Shown here: positions 25,984 through 33,376 of the stretch, piece after piece
Position numbering within the stretch: the first letter of the stretch is position 1
How the letters are laid out: the number at the start of each line of letters is the position of its first letter
Assembly (NCBI GenBank): GCA_003170135.1
Contig: PMZR01000031.1
Span: 1-42,216, forward strand
DNA: 42,216 nt
Source of the DNA: Acidobacteriota bacterium
GTDB lineage: Bacteria > Acidobacteriota > Vicinamibacteria > Vicinamibacterales > Fen-181
Direction: 5' to 3'
Notes under the pieces: generated by a model
Database searches by the model: none
What the model was told of the DNA's origin: nothing
Seen by the model: the letters and a program-made list of their open reading frames with translations, nothing else
Made by a program: the position numbers and the translations under genes

Positions 25984-26080
25984 CCGCCAACTACTGGGAA
26001 CGGCGAACTGCTAGCTGCGGACCGCCAACTGCGAACCGCGGACTCGGAACCGCGAACCGCGAACTGCTGACTGCTCCCCG
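25984..26080. repeat. Heptad array CGAACNG
   Basis: Units such as CGAACTG, CTAGCTG, CGGACCG, CCAACTG, CGAACCG, CGAACCG, CGAACTG and CTGACTG follow one another at a 7-bp step with one or two slips. It sits between the NYN gene and the hydroxyacid dehydrogenase. Read on the other strand, the unit rotates to GTTCGCG, matching part of the array at 28181-28256. Confidence 0.75.
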
Positions 26081-26097
26081 CCCCCTGCGGACTTCAC

Positions 26098-26985
26098 ATG
26101 CCTGAGCGAATCGGCTTCATCGGTCTTGGCGTGATGGGCCGGCCGATGGCCCGCAACCTGCTGAAGGCCGGCTTCCCGCTTGTCGTACACAGCCGCACGC
26201 GCGCTTCGGTGGACGACATCGTTGCTGCGGGCGCCGAGGCCGCGCGTTCACCGGCCGATGTCGCCGCCCGGTCGGACATCGTCATCACGATGCTTCCCGA
26301 TTCACCCGACGTGCGGCTGGTGCTCGCCGGACCGGACGGGGTCTTCGAGCGGTTGCGTACCGGGATGATCGTCGTGGATATGAGCACGATCTCGCCGGCC
26401 GTGGCCCGGGACCTGGCTGGGGATGTCGAACGCCGCGGCGCCACGATGCTCGACGCGCCGGTGAGCGGCGGCGAGATCGGCGCGATCAACGGGACACTGT
26501 CGATCATGGTGGGCGGCGATGCGCAGGCGCTCGAACGCGTGCGCCCGGTGCTCAACGCCATGGGCAATCCCGAGCGCGTTGTCCACATCGGATCGTCCGG
26601 CGCGGGGCAGGTCTGCAAGGCGTGCAACCAGCTGGCGATCGGCGGTGCGCTGGCGACGGTGGGCGAGGTGTTTGCGCTGGCGCGCAAGTCGGGCGTGGAT
26701 CCGGCCAAGGTGCGCGAGGCGCTGCTTGGCGGTTTCGCCGCGAGCCGCGTGCTCGAGGTGCACGGCGAGCGCATCCTGAAAGGGAACTACGCGCCCGGCT
26801 TCCGCACACGGCTGTACCACAAGGACATGGGGATCGCGCTCGAGACCGCGCGCGCACACGACGTCCCCGTGCCGGTTTCGGCCGCGGTGCAGCAACTCGT
26901 CAACGCGATGATGGCCGCCGGCAAAGGCGACCTCGATTACTCCGCGCTCGCCACGGTACTGTTCGAACTGGCGGGGTTGGATTAG
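26098..26985 (+). CDS. NAD(P)-dependent beta-hydroxyacid dehydrogenase (2-hydroxy-3-oxopropionate reductase type)
   Basis: 295 aa, ATG 26098. Rossmann NAD-binding fold: RIGFIGLGVMGRPMARNLLKAG at the N-terminus (GxGxxG). Substrate-binding strand about 118-132 (MLDAPVSGGEIGAINGTLSIMVGG), and the catalytic Lys in GAGQVCKACNQLAIGGAL (about 167-184; Lys in the C-K-x-C-N segment). The C-terminal all-helical domain contains KDMGIALETA. The layout matches tartronate-semialdehyde reductase (GarR/GlxR) and 3-hydroxyisobutyrate dehydrogenase; GISVGGExGA is closer to the tartronate type. It probably serves glyoxylate or sugar-acid catabolism. The stop codon overlaps the first unit of a heptad array. Confidence 0.88.
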   Translation: MPERIGFIGLGVMGRPMARNLLKAGFPLVVHSRTRASVDDIVAAGAEAARSPADVAARSDIVITMLPDSPDVRLVLAGPDGVFERLRTGMIVVDMSTISPAVARDLAGDVERRGATMLDAPVSGGEIGAINGTLSIMVGGDAQALERVRPVLNAMGNPERVVHIGSSGAGQVCKACNQLAIGGALATVGEVFALARKSGVDPAKVREALLGGFAASRVLEVHGERILKGNYAPGFRTRLYHKDMGIALETARAHDVPVPVSAAVQQLVNAMMAAGKGDLDYSALATVLFELAGLD

Positions 26986-27070
26986 TCCCTGGTCCCTGGT
27001 CCCTGGTCCCTGGTCCTTGGTCCTTGGTCCGTGGTCCGTGGTCCTTGGGCTTCGGACCCTTGGACCTCCG
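26985..27070. repeat. Heptad array GTCCNTG starting at the dehydrogenase stop codon
   Basis: Units: GTCCCTG four times in a row (26985-27012), GTCCTTG twice, GTCCGTG twice, GTCCTTG, then GGCTTCG, GACCCTTG and GACCTCCG. The G of the dehydrogenase stop (TAG, 26983-26985) is the first base of the first unit. It is the cleanest heptad series in the window. Confidence 0.92.
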
Positions 27071-27108
27071 GACGTTTCCCCAGCCCTGATCCCCGATCCC
27101 TAGTGCCG

Positions 27109-28095
27109 TCAGAACGAGTACTCGACCCCCGCCTTCTGCTTCAGCGCCATCTGGTAGACCATCTGCGCGGTGGATGCGTCCTGCAGCGCGAGGCCCACGG
27201 ATTTGAAGAGCGTGATCTCGGTCCCGGCTTCGCGCCCGGGTTTCAGCCCCGCAATCACGTCGCCGATGCCTCCGCGGATGTGCGTCTTGTCGATCGCGCC
27301 TTCCTTGATCGGGATGAGCAGGTCGCCGGCCTCGACCAGGCAGGCATCGATCGAATCGACGAAGACCTTCGACCGCTGGATCGCCTTCGTATCCAGTTCG
27401 CGCGTGTGCGGCGCGTGCGAGCCGACGCCGTTGACGTGCTGGCCTGGCTCGAGCCACGCGCCGTCGAAGATCGGTTCGGGCGCGCTCGACGCGGCGACGA
27501 TGACGTCCATCCCCTGGACGGCCTCACGCGGCGTCGCCACCGCGACGACCGGGAGGCTGAGCGTCTTCGTCATCTGCTCGGCGTAGGACTTCGCTTTCGC
27601 CGCATCGCTGTCGTAGACCCATGCGCCTTCGAGCTTCCGCACGCAGGCAATTGCCGACAGCTGCGTCTGCGCCTGCACGCCCGCGCCGAAGATGCCGGCG
27701 CGCTTGGCATCCGTCCGGGCGAGGTATTTCGTCGCCACGCCGCTGACGGCGCCAGTGCGCATCGCCGTCAGGTAGCTGGCATCCATCACCGCCAGCGGCG
27801 CGCCGGTACGCGGGTCGCTCAGCACCAGCACGCCGATGGTTGTCGGCAGGTGATACTGGGTCGGGTTCTGCGGGTAGACGGTCACCACCTTGAGCGCGAG
27901 CGCGTTCATGTCGCCGCCGATGTAGGCGGGCATCCCGAGATGCGTGCCGCCATGCGCGGCCACGCGGATCGCCGTCCGCTGCGGCATGATGACGTTGCCC
28001 TTCGCGAGCTGGCAGAACGCCTCTTCAACCGCCGCAATCGCATCGTTCATCGTCAGCAGGCGCGCCACGTCGTTTCGACTGAGCAGAAGGGTCAT
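27109..28095 (-). CDS. Ornithine cyclodeaminase / alanine dehydrogenase family protein (OCD / mu-crystallin)
   Basis: 328 aa from ATG 28095 with AAAGGA about 9 nt upstream; the frame runs on through the intergenic repeat and an upstream pseudogene but that is coincidental. OCD/mu-crystallin features: [37 protein letters not shown] (about 75), [20 protein letters not shown] (about 113-132), a Rossmann segment [17 protein letters not shown] (about 138), [10 protein letters not shown], and [10 protein letters not shown] in the last third. The family includes ornithine cyclodeaminase, alanine dehydrogenase and ketimine reductases, all NAD(P)-dependent at an amino/imino acid; sequence alone does not separate them. 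It lies between heptad arrays and is convergent with the hydroxyacid dehydrogenase. Confidence 0.85.
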   Translation of the reverse strand: MTLLLSRNDVARLLTMNDAIAAVEEAFCQLAKGNVIMPQRTAIRVAAHGGTHLGMPAYIGGDMNALALKVVTVYPQNPTQYHLPTTIGVLVLSDPRTGAPLAVMDASYLTAMRTGAVSGVATKYLARTDAKRAGIFGAGVQAQTQLSAIACVRKLEGAWVYDSDAAKAKSYAEQMTKTLSLPVVAVATPREAVQGMDVIVAASSAPEPIFDGAWLEPGQHVNGVGSHAPHTRELDTKAIQRSKVFVDSIDACLVEAGDLLIPIKEGAIDKTHIRGGIGDVIAGLKPGREAGTEITLFKSVGLALQDASTAQMVYQMALKQKAGVEYSF

Positions 28096-28180
28096 GGGAC
28101 GAGTCCTTTCTGTCGTTGCAAAACGAAACAGTAGCGTGTCATCCGGCCCGGATGCAACTCTTTCGCGCGGCGCGAGCGCA

Positions 28181-28256
28181 GTTGGCCGTTCGCCGTTAGC
28201 AGTTGGCGCGGACCCCGGACCCCGGACTCCGGACTCCACTCCGGACTCCGGACTAC
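28181..28256. repeat. Heptad array GTTNGCN then GGACNCC
   Basis: GTTGGCC, GTTCGCC, GTTAGCA and GTTGGCG (28181-28208) run into GGACCCC twice, GGACTCC twice, ACTCC, GGACTCC and GGACTAC. The CTA inside the last unit is the complement of the TAG that ends the HtrA remnant. Two different heptad units are joined in one array. Confidence 0.85.
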
Positions 28257-28902
28257 CGGGCGGCTTCGGCCGGGACGACGCGCAAAACGGTCCGGCGCGT
28301 GTCGCGCACGACGGCCACCGGTCCCCCTCGCGCAGGCCGGCGTCGCTGGCCGGTCCCTTGTCGATGACTTGCATGACCAGCACGCCGGATGCGATCGCCA
28401 GGCCGAGGAGCCGGGCCAGATGGCGTGGGACCTTCGCGTCCTCCTGTCCAGCGATGCCGATGTAACTGCGACGGACCCGGCCGTGCGTGATCAGGTCGGA
28501 GACGACCCGCTTGGCGGTGTCGATCGGGACGGCGAAGCTGATGCCCTGGCCGCCGAGGATGACCGCCGTGTTGACGCCAATGACTTCGCCGGCCGAGGTG
28601 ACGAGCGGGCCGCCGGAGTTGCCGGGGTTAAGCGCGGCGTCGGTCTGAATGAGGTTCTCCATCAACCGGCCGGTCCGCGCGCAGTGCCCGGCCGAGCGCG
28701 CTGACGACGCCGCGATCGACTTGTTCGGCAGGCCCTGGCTCATCAGTTCGAGCACGTCGCGCTCGCGACCCGTCAATCGGTCGATGTGGCCGTACTCCTC
28801 GCTGTCCAGGTCGGCGTCGATCTGGTGAGACGCGGTCGTGACCGCGAAGCCTCGACCCGCTACCTGGTTCGAAAGGTCTGTCAACACGCCAATGTTCGCC
28901 AT
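28253..28902 (-). pseudogene. Composite pseudogene: LuxR-type HTH fragment joined to the C-terminal half of an HtrA/DegP protease
   Basis: From ATG 28902 (GGAG about 8 nt upstream) the frame first encodes ~60 residues ending in [22 protein letters not shown], the first half of a LuxR/GerE helix-turn-helix. At about 28711 it meets serine-protease sequence. In another frame [13 protein letters not shown] is read, and one base-shift later [20 protein letters not shown] (the catalytic Ser motif), then the PDZ start RRSYIGIAG ... [23 protein letters not shown] second shift and deletion in the PDZ leads to [20 protein letters not shown] and TAG at 28253. The His and Asp catalytic parts and the HTH recognition helix are missing. 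Both domain identities are strong; the fused product cannot be active. Confidence 0.82.
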
Positions 28903-29159
28903 GGGTCACTCCAGATCGTAAAGAGAACCGCGATGGCTTCGAGAATACGGCGTGGAGTCCCGCCGGTGGATCACCCAAATGGGGAGGGTCATGCAGAAGG
29001 CGGGAGGCGGAGGCGGGAGGCGGAAGGCGGGAAGCAAGGAGGGGGAGGAGGTTGCGCCTACAATAAAGCAGCTCAACGGCCGCGCACGCGCCGCGAGTAC
29101 CGCGCCCTCGCCCCGCGCCCTCGCGGGCCCGGCACCGCCGACTGAGCCGTGAGGTGTGC
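28903..29159. other. Divergent intergenic region with a GGAGGCG heptad stretch
   Basis: 28996-29036 holds GAAGGCG, GGAGGCG, GAGGCG, GGAGGCG, GAAGGCG, GGAAGCA. A possible -10 (TACAAT) lies near 29058-29063 for the operon starting at 29160. Nothing else is recognised. Confidence 0.55.
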
Positions 29160-30320
29160 ATGAGGAAACCGAAGGTGATGATTGTCGGCCTGGGCAGTCT
29201 GGGCAGCGTCGTGCTCGAGTTCCTCGCCCGAGACGAGGCCATCGGCGAAATCATCGTCGCGAGCCGCGATCGGGCGCGCGCGCAGACGCGTTGCAATCTC
29301 GCCCGCGTCGGCGCACTCGCCCAAGGCGCGATGCCGCAGATTCGATTCGTGCCGGTCGATCTCGACGATATCGGACGGGCCGCCGAGGTGTTCGCGCGCG
29401 AGTCTCCGGATCTCATCGTGTCCACCGCGAGCATGCAGACGTGGTGGCTCACCGGGCTGCTTCCGCCCGCGGCCCGCACGCGTCTTTGCCGCGCACCATT
29501 CGGCGCGTGGCTGCCGGTCCATCTGACGCTCGCGATGAAGTTCATGCGGGCGGTGCGACAGGCGGACTACCGCGGTCACACGCTCGTCGCCTCGTTCCCT
29601 GACGTCGTCAACGTCGTGCTGGCGCGGCTCGGTCTCGCGCCGACCTGCGGTCTCGGGAACCTGGACGAGATCGTGCCGAAGCTGCGTTACCTGGCGGGCG
29701 AGCGCCTCCACGTGTCGCCGCGATCGATCCGCGTCCTGCTCGTCGCGCACCATGCGCTCGAGCCGTTCGTGTTCGGCAGCCCCGGCGGCGAGGTCCCACC
29801 GTACCGGGTGCTCATCGAGTCGGACGGACGCGATGTCACCGAGGAAGTGGAGGCGGCGCGCCTGCTCCTTGACCCCTACCCGCTGCCGCCCGGGCCCGCG
29901 TGGCATTTCCTGACCGCGGGGTCCACCCTGAGACTCGTCGCCGCGCTGGTGGGTGTGTCCGAAGGACTGCTTCACGTCCCCGCACCGGGCGGGCTGCCGG
30001 GCGGATACCCGGTGGTGGCGAGTCGCAGCGGCGTCCGGATCGTCGATCTGCCTGGCCTGTCACGCGAGCAGGCGGTGGCCATCAACGAGCGATCGCACCC
30101 ATTCGACGGGATCCAGCGCATCGAGGCGGACGGCAGCGTCGAGTTCACGAGCGACGCGACCGGCGTGTTGAAGGAGGCGCTGGGCTACAATGGCGGGCGC
30201 CTGCAGCCGTCGGAGAGCGAGGCGCGCGCGGCCGAACTCATTGCGCGCTTTCGCGAGTACGCGGCGCGCCAGGGCGTGGATCTGGCAGCCGTCGAAGCGA
30301 CGAGCCGACTCATGACTTAG
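29160..30320 (+). CDS. Saccharopine dehydrogenase-like NAD(P)-binding oxidoreductase, substrate unknown
   Basis: 386 aa from ATG 29160 with TGAGG 5 nt upstream; a GTG at 29154 is possible. The N-terminal Rossmann fold is clear (KVMIVGLGSLGSVVLEFLAR, then EIIVASRDRARAQ). FVPVDLDDI and SPDLIVSTAS follow in the order seen in the saccharopine dehydrogenase NADP-binding family. The C-terminal half (about 130-386) contains FPDVVNVVLARLGLAPTCGLGNLDE and EPFVFGSPGGEVPPYRVLIES and is not one I recognise. First gene of a run with an aminotransferase and two SDRs (15 nt, -11 nt and 141 nt spacings), pointing to a pathway on an amino or keto acid. Confidence 0.7.
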   Translation: MRKPKVMIVGLGSLGSVVLEFLARDEAIGEIIVASRDRARAQTRCNLARVGALAQGAMPQIRFVPVDLDDIGRAAEVFARESPDLIVSTASMQTWWLTGLLPPAARTRLCRAPFGAWLPVHLTLAMKFMRAVRQADYRGHTLVASFPDVVNVVLARLGLAPTCGLGNLDEIVPKLRYLAGERLHVSPRSIRVLLVAHHALEPFVFGSPGGEVPPYRVLIESDGRDVTEEVEAARLLLDPYPLPPGPAWHFLTAGSTLRLVAALVGVSEGLLHVPAPGGLPGGYPVVASRSGVRIVDLPGLSREQAVAINERSHPFDGIQRIEADGSVEFTSDATGVLKEALGYNGGRLQPSESEARAAELIARFREYAARQGVDLAAVEATSRLMT

Positions 30321-30335
30321 GACGGGAATCAACCG

Positions 30336-31661
30336 ATGACCTACAACACGTCGAAATCGAAAGCGCTCTTCGAACGCGCGACGCGCGTGATGATCGAGGG
30401 CGGCAGCTCGCCCTCCCGCGGCCCGGCGAACTACGGCGACTACCCGTTGTTCATCGACCATGCGCGCGGGTCGCGCATCTGGGATGCCGACGGCAACGAG
30501 TACATCGACTGGATGATGGCTTACGGTGCGCTGCCACTGGGCCACGCGCACCCGCGCGTCGTCGCCGCGGTCGCGGAAGCGGCGGCCGGCGGGACGTTGT
30601 TTGCGGCCGCGACGGAGATTGAGATCGAGGTGGCCGAGCTTCTCCAGCGGCTCATCCCCGGCGCCGAACGCGTGCGGTTTGCGAACACCGGGACCGAGGC
30701 CGCCATGGCCGCCATCCGGTTGGCGCGCGGCTATACGGGCCGGCCGAAGTTCATCAAGTTCGAGGGCCACTACCACGGCTGGTACGACGACTTTCTCGTC
30801 AACGCACATCCGCAGCCGATCGCGTCGCTCGGGCACCGCCGCGATCCGATTCGCATCCCCGACAGCTCGGGCCTCAACCGCCAGGCCCTCGACGACACCA
30901 TCGTGGTGCCCTGGAACGATTTGGCTGCGGTCGAACGCGCGATCGACACCCACCGCGGACAGATCGCGGCGATCATCACCGAAGCCGTCATGGCCAACAT
31001 CGGCGTGATTCCACCGGAGCCGGACTACCTCCGGCAGGTGCGCGAGCTCGCGCGGGCACACGGCATCCTGTTCGTGCTCGACGAAACGGTCACCGGGTTC
31101 CGCATCGCGCCCGGCGGTTGCCAGCAGTTCTACGGGCTCGATCCGGACATCTCCACGTTCGGCAAGGCGCTCGGCTGCGGGTTCCCCGTGGCGGCGTTTG
31201 TCGGTCGCGCCGAGATCATGGAGGCGCTCGCGTGGGGCGGCGTGCTCCACTACGGCACGCAGAACTCGTCGCGCGTCGGGCTCTATGCCGCGCGCGCCAG
31301 CCTGCAGGTGCTCACCGAGGATGGCGCGGCGGCGTTCCGCCATCTGTGGAAGATCGGTGAGCAGCTGGGCGCCGGGCTGCGCGCGGTGTTTGCCGAGACG
31401 GGGACGCCGGCGATCGTGCAGCAGGTCGGCCCGATGCTCCAGATCATGTTCACCGACAGGCCGGCGATCCGCGACTACCGCGAGTTCTGCGCGCACGTCG
31501 ATCGCGACGCGTATCGGCGTCTCGCGCGCCGGCTCTTTGGCGCCGGCATCTACATGAGCCCGTCCGCGGCGCTGCACTCGGTCGCCTCGCTCGCGCATAC
31601 GGACGAGGACGTGCGCTGCACCGTGGACGCGGTGAGGAAGGCGCTCCGCCATGGCGACTGA
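30336..31661 (+). CDS. Class III aminotransferase, glutamate-1-semialdehyde aminomutase-like
   Basis: 441 aa, ATG 30336. Class III PLP enzyme: RGSRIWDADGNEYIDWMMAYGALPLGHAHP (about 45-75), RVRFANTGTEAAMAAIRLARGYTGRPKFIKFEGHYHGWYDD (about 110-150), VLDETVTGFRIAPGG (about 248), and ISTFGKALGCGFPVAAF with the Schiff-base Lys (about 272-288). YGTQNSS is the ring-stacking segment found in this subgroup. True HemL is improbable: no other haem genes are nearby and its neighbours are dehydrogenases. Related enzymes act on beta-amino acids or other amino acids. It overlaps the next gene by 11 nt, so translation is coupled. Confidence 0.87.
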   Translation: MTYNTSKSKALFERATRVMIEGGSSPSRGPANYGDYPLFIDHARGSRIWDADGNEYIDWMMAYGALPLGHAHPRVVAAVAEAAAGGTLFAAATEIEIEVAELLQRLIPGAERVRFANTGTEAAMAAIRLARGYTGRPKFIKFEGHYHGWYDDFLVNAHPQPIASLGHRRDPIRIPDSSGLNRQALDDTIVVPWNDLAAVERAIDTHRGQIAAIITEAVMANIGVIPPEPDYLRQVRELARAHGILFVLDETVTGFRIAPGGCQQFYGLDPDISTFGKALGCGFPVAAFVGRAEIMEALAWGGVLHYGTQNSSRVGLYAARASLQVLTEDGAAAFRHLWKIGEQLGAGLRAVFAETGTPAIVQQVGPMLQIMFTDRPAIRDYREFCAHVDRDAYRRLARRLFGAGIYMSPSAALHSVASLAHTDEDVRCTVDAVRKALRHGD

Positions 31662-32433
31662 GTCGCGTTACCCGCCGGTCCTCGACGGCCGAGCGGCGCT
31701 GGTGACCGGTGCCGCGTCGGGCATCGGCCGCGCGATCGCCGGCACGCTCGCCGGCGCGGGGGCCGCCGTGGCGCTGGTCGACATCGACGAGGCCGCGGCG
31801 ACCGGCGGCGTCGAGGCCATCGCACGCGAGGGCGGCCGCGCGGCCTTCATCCGCGGCGACGTGTCCCGGTCGGCCGACTGCCAGCGCGCGGTCGATCGCG
31901 TCCTCGACCGCTTCGGCCGTCTCGACATCGTCGTCAACAATGCGGGCATCATCAGGCGGGCCGACGTCACCGAACTCTCGGAGGACGACTGGGACCGCGT
32001 CATGGCCGTCAACCTGAAGTCGGTGTTCCTGATGTCGAAGTTCGCCGTGCCGGTCATGACGAAGGCTGGCCGGGGCGCGATCGTGAACGTGTCGTCCGGC
32101 TGGGGCCTGGTGGGAGGGCCGCGCGCGGTGGCGTACTGCGCGTCGAAAGGCGGCGTCGTGCTGCTGACCAGGGCGATGGCGATCGATCACGGGGCCGCGG
32201 GGATCCGCGTCAACTGCGTGTGCCCGGGCGACACGGATACGCCGATGCTGCGCAACGAGGCGCGGCAGCTCGGCGAACCGGTCGACACGTTCCTGGCCGA
32301 ATCCGCCGGCCGGCCGCTCGGGCGCATCGGGCGTCCCGAGGAGATCGCGCAGGCGGTGCTCTATCTGGTGAGCGACGCCGCGTCCTTCGTGACGGGCGCG
32401 ACGCTCGTGGTGGACGGCGGCGGGTTGGCGTAG
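31651..32433 (+). CDS. Short-chain dehydrogenase/reductase (SDR) 1
   Basis: 260 aa, ATG 31651 inside the end of the aminotransferase gene. Classical SDR: TGAASGIG cofactor motif (about 20), D-V-S in DVSRS, NNAG (about 96), the catalytic Ser in NVSSGW, and YCASK (about 163-167, Tyr and Lys). PGDTDTPM and VDGGGLA at the end are typical. NAD(H) preference is suggested by an Asp in the second strand (LVDIDE). Substrate is a hydroxy/keto compound, not identifiable from sequence. Third gene of the operon beginning at 29160. Confidence 0.9.
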   Translation: MATESRYPPVLDGRAALVTGAASGIGRAIAGTLAGAGAAVALVDIDEAAATGGVEAIAREGGRAAFIRGDVSRSADCQRAVDRVLDRFGRLDIVVNNAGIIRRADVTELSEDDWDRVMAVNLKSVFLMSKFAVPVMTKAGRGAIVNVSSGWGLVGGPRAVAYCASKGGVVLLTRAMAIDHGAAGIRVNCVCPGDTDTPMLRNEARQLGEPVDTFLAESAGRPLGRIGRPEEIAQAVLYLVSDAASFVTGATLVVDGGGLA

Positions 32434-32438
32434 CGACT

Positions 32439-32573
32439 GAAGTGCGAGGTGCGGAGTGCGACGTGCGGAGTGCGCGTGCGGACGGCGAAGTGCGAGGTGC
32501 GTGCGAGGTGCGACCTCAGAGCGCGCGAAGCCAGATGTCCGAAGCCCGGAGCCTGGAGCCCGGAGCCTGAAGC
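32439..32573. repeat. Two heptad arrays between the SDR genes, reaching the next start codon
   Basis: GAAGTGC, GAGGTGC, GGAGTGC, GACGTGC and GGAGTGC in the first part (32439-32473, 32487-32511). The second part (32541-32574) is GAAGCCC, GGAGCCT, GGAGCCC, GGAGCCT and GAAGCC, directly followed by the ATG of SDR 2. The GGAG inside the repeat serves as its only visible ribosome-binding site. Confidence 0.85.
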
Positions 32574-32574
32574 C

Positions 32575-33327
32575 ATGAAGGGTCTCGAGAACAAGCGCGT
32601 CGTGATCACCGGCGGGGCCAGTGGCATCGGAGCGGCGACGGCGGCGCGTTTCGTTGACGAAGGCGCGCGCGTCGTCGTGTTCGATCGCGACGAGCCGGGG
32701 TGCGGCCGACTCGCGCAGCGGATGCCGGCGCTTGCCGGCGCGGTCGTCACCGACGTCTGCGATCCGCGCTCGGTGCAATTCGCCTTCGAACGCGTCGATA
32801 GGTTGCTCGGCGGCCTCGACGTGCTCGTCAACAATGCCGGCGTGAGCATCCGGCACCGCTTCCTCGATATCACCGAGGCAGAGTGGCGCGACGTGATGGC
32901 GGTGAACCTGTCCGGCGTCTTCCGCGTCGCGCAGCAGGCGGCCCGCCGGATGGCCGCGGCCGGGAGCGGCGTCATCCTGAACATGGGATCGACCAACGGC
33001 GTGATGGGGTACCCGTTCTACGCGGACTACAACGCGTCGAAGGCCGGTGTCATCGAGCTGACGCGCTCGATGGCCCTCGAACTGGCCCCGGACGTGCGCG
33101 TGAACGTCGTGTGTCCCGGCTACATTCTCACGCCGATGCAGGAGGCCGAGTACACGCCGGACATGATCCGCGCGGTGAACGCCAAGATCCCGCTGGGGCG
33201 CCACGGGCGGCCGGAAGAGGTGGCCGGGCTCTTTGCGTTTCTCGCCTCCGAGGAGGCGGCCTACCTGACCGGGCAGGTCTACGTCATTGACGGAGGAGAG
33301 ATCGCCGGTGGCCTGGCCAGTCGATGA
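32575..33327 (+). CDS. Short-chain dehydrogenase/reductase (SDR) 2
   Basis: 250 aa, ATG 32575 immediately after a heptad array. Motifs: TGGASGIG (about 12), NNAG (about 83), the catalytic Ser in LNMGSTNG, YNASK (about 148-152), and VIDGGEIAGG at the C-terminus. VVFDRDE has Asp after the second strand, which suggests NAD(H). It shares about a third of its sequence with SDR 1 by eye (from shared motifs), so the two are paralogues or act on successive steps. Separated from SDR 1 by ~140 nt of heptad repeat, so it may be transcribed with or apart from it. The 42-bp repeat copy 2 starts 3 nt after its stop. Confidence 0.9.
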   Translation: MKGLENKRVVITGGASGIGAATAARFVDEGARVVVFDRDEPGCGRLAQRMPALAGAVVTDVCDPRSVQFAFERVDRLLGGLDVLVNNAGVSIRHRFLDITEAEWRDVMAVNLSGVFRVAQQAARRMAAAGSGVILNMGSTNGVMGYPFYADYNASKAGVIELTRSMALELAPDVRVNVVCPGYILTPMQEAEYTPDMIRAVNAKIPLGRHGRPEEVAGLFAFLASEEAAYLTGQVYVIDGGEIAGGLASR

Positions 33328-33330
33328 TCT

Positions 33331-33372
33331 GGGGTCAGGTCTTGAATTGCCACTTTTTTCACGACCTGCCCC
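33331..33372 (-). repeat. 42-bp dispersed repeat, copy 2 (inverted)
   Basis: Same element as at 22727-22768 but on the minus strand: 40 of 42 bases identical, differing at positions 20 and 27 of the unit. It lies between SDR 2 and the PHP gene, 4 nt before the PHP stop. Confidence 0.88.
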
Positions 33373-33376
33373 CTTT

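Noticed and set aside
24098..25990. 630-codon minus-strand frame opposite the NYN gene.
   Set aside because: It is Arg/Leu/Ala-rich without motifs and covers intergenic DNA as well; the plus-strand NYN/LOTUS protein explains the region.
27109..28902. A single 597-residue protein with HtrA and ornithine cyclodeaminase domains.
   Set aside because: The OCD gene has its own ATG and Shine-Dalgarno at 28095; the join is intergenic heptad repeat that happens to be in frame, and the upstream part has frame breaks.
30336..31661. Glutamate-1-semialdehyde aminomutase (hemL).
   Set aside because: The fold and Lys motif fit but no haem genes are near and the operon is of dehydrogenases; kept as class III aminotransferase.
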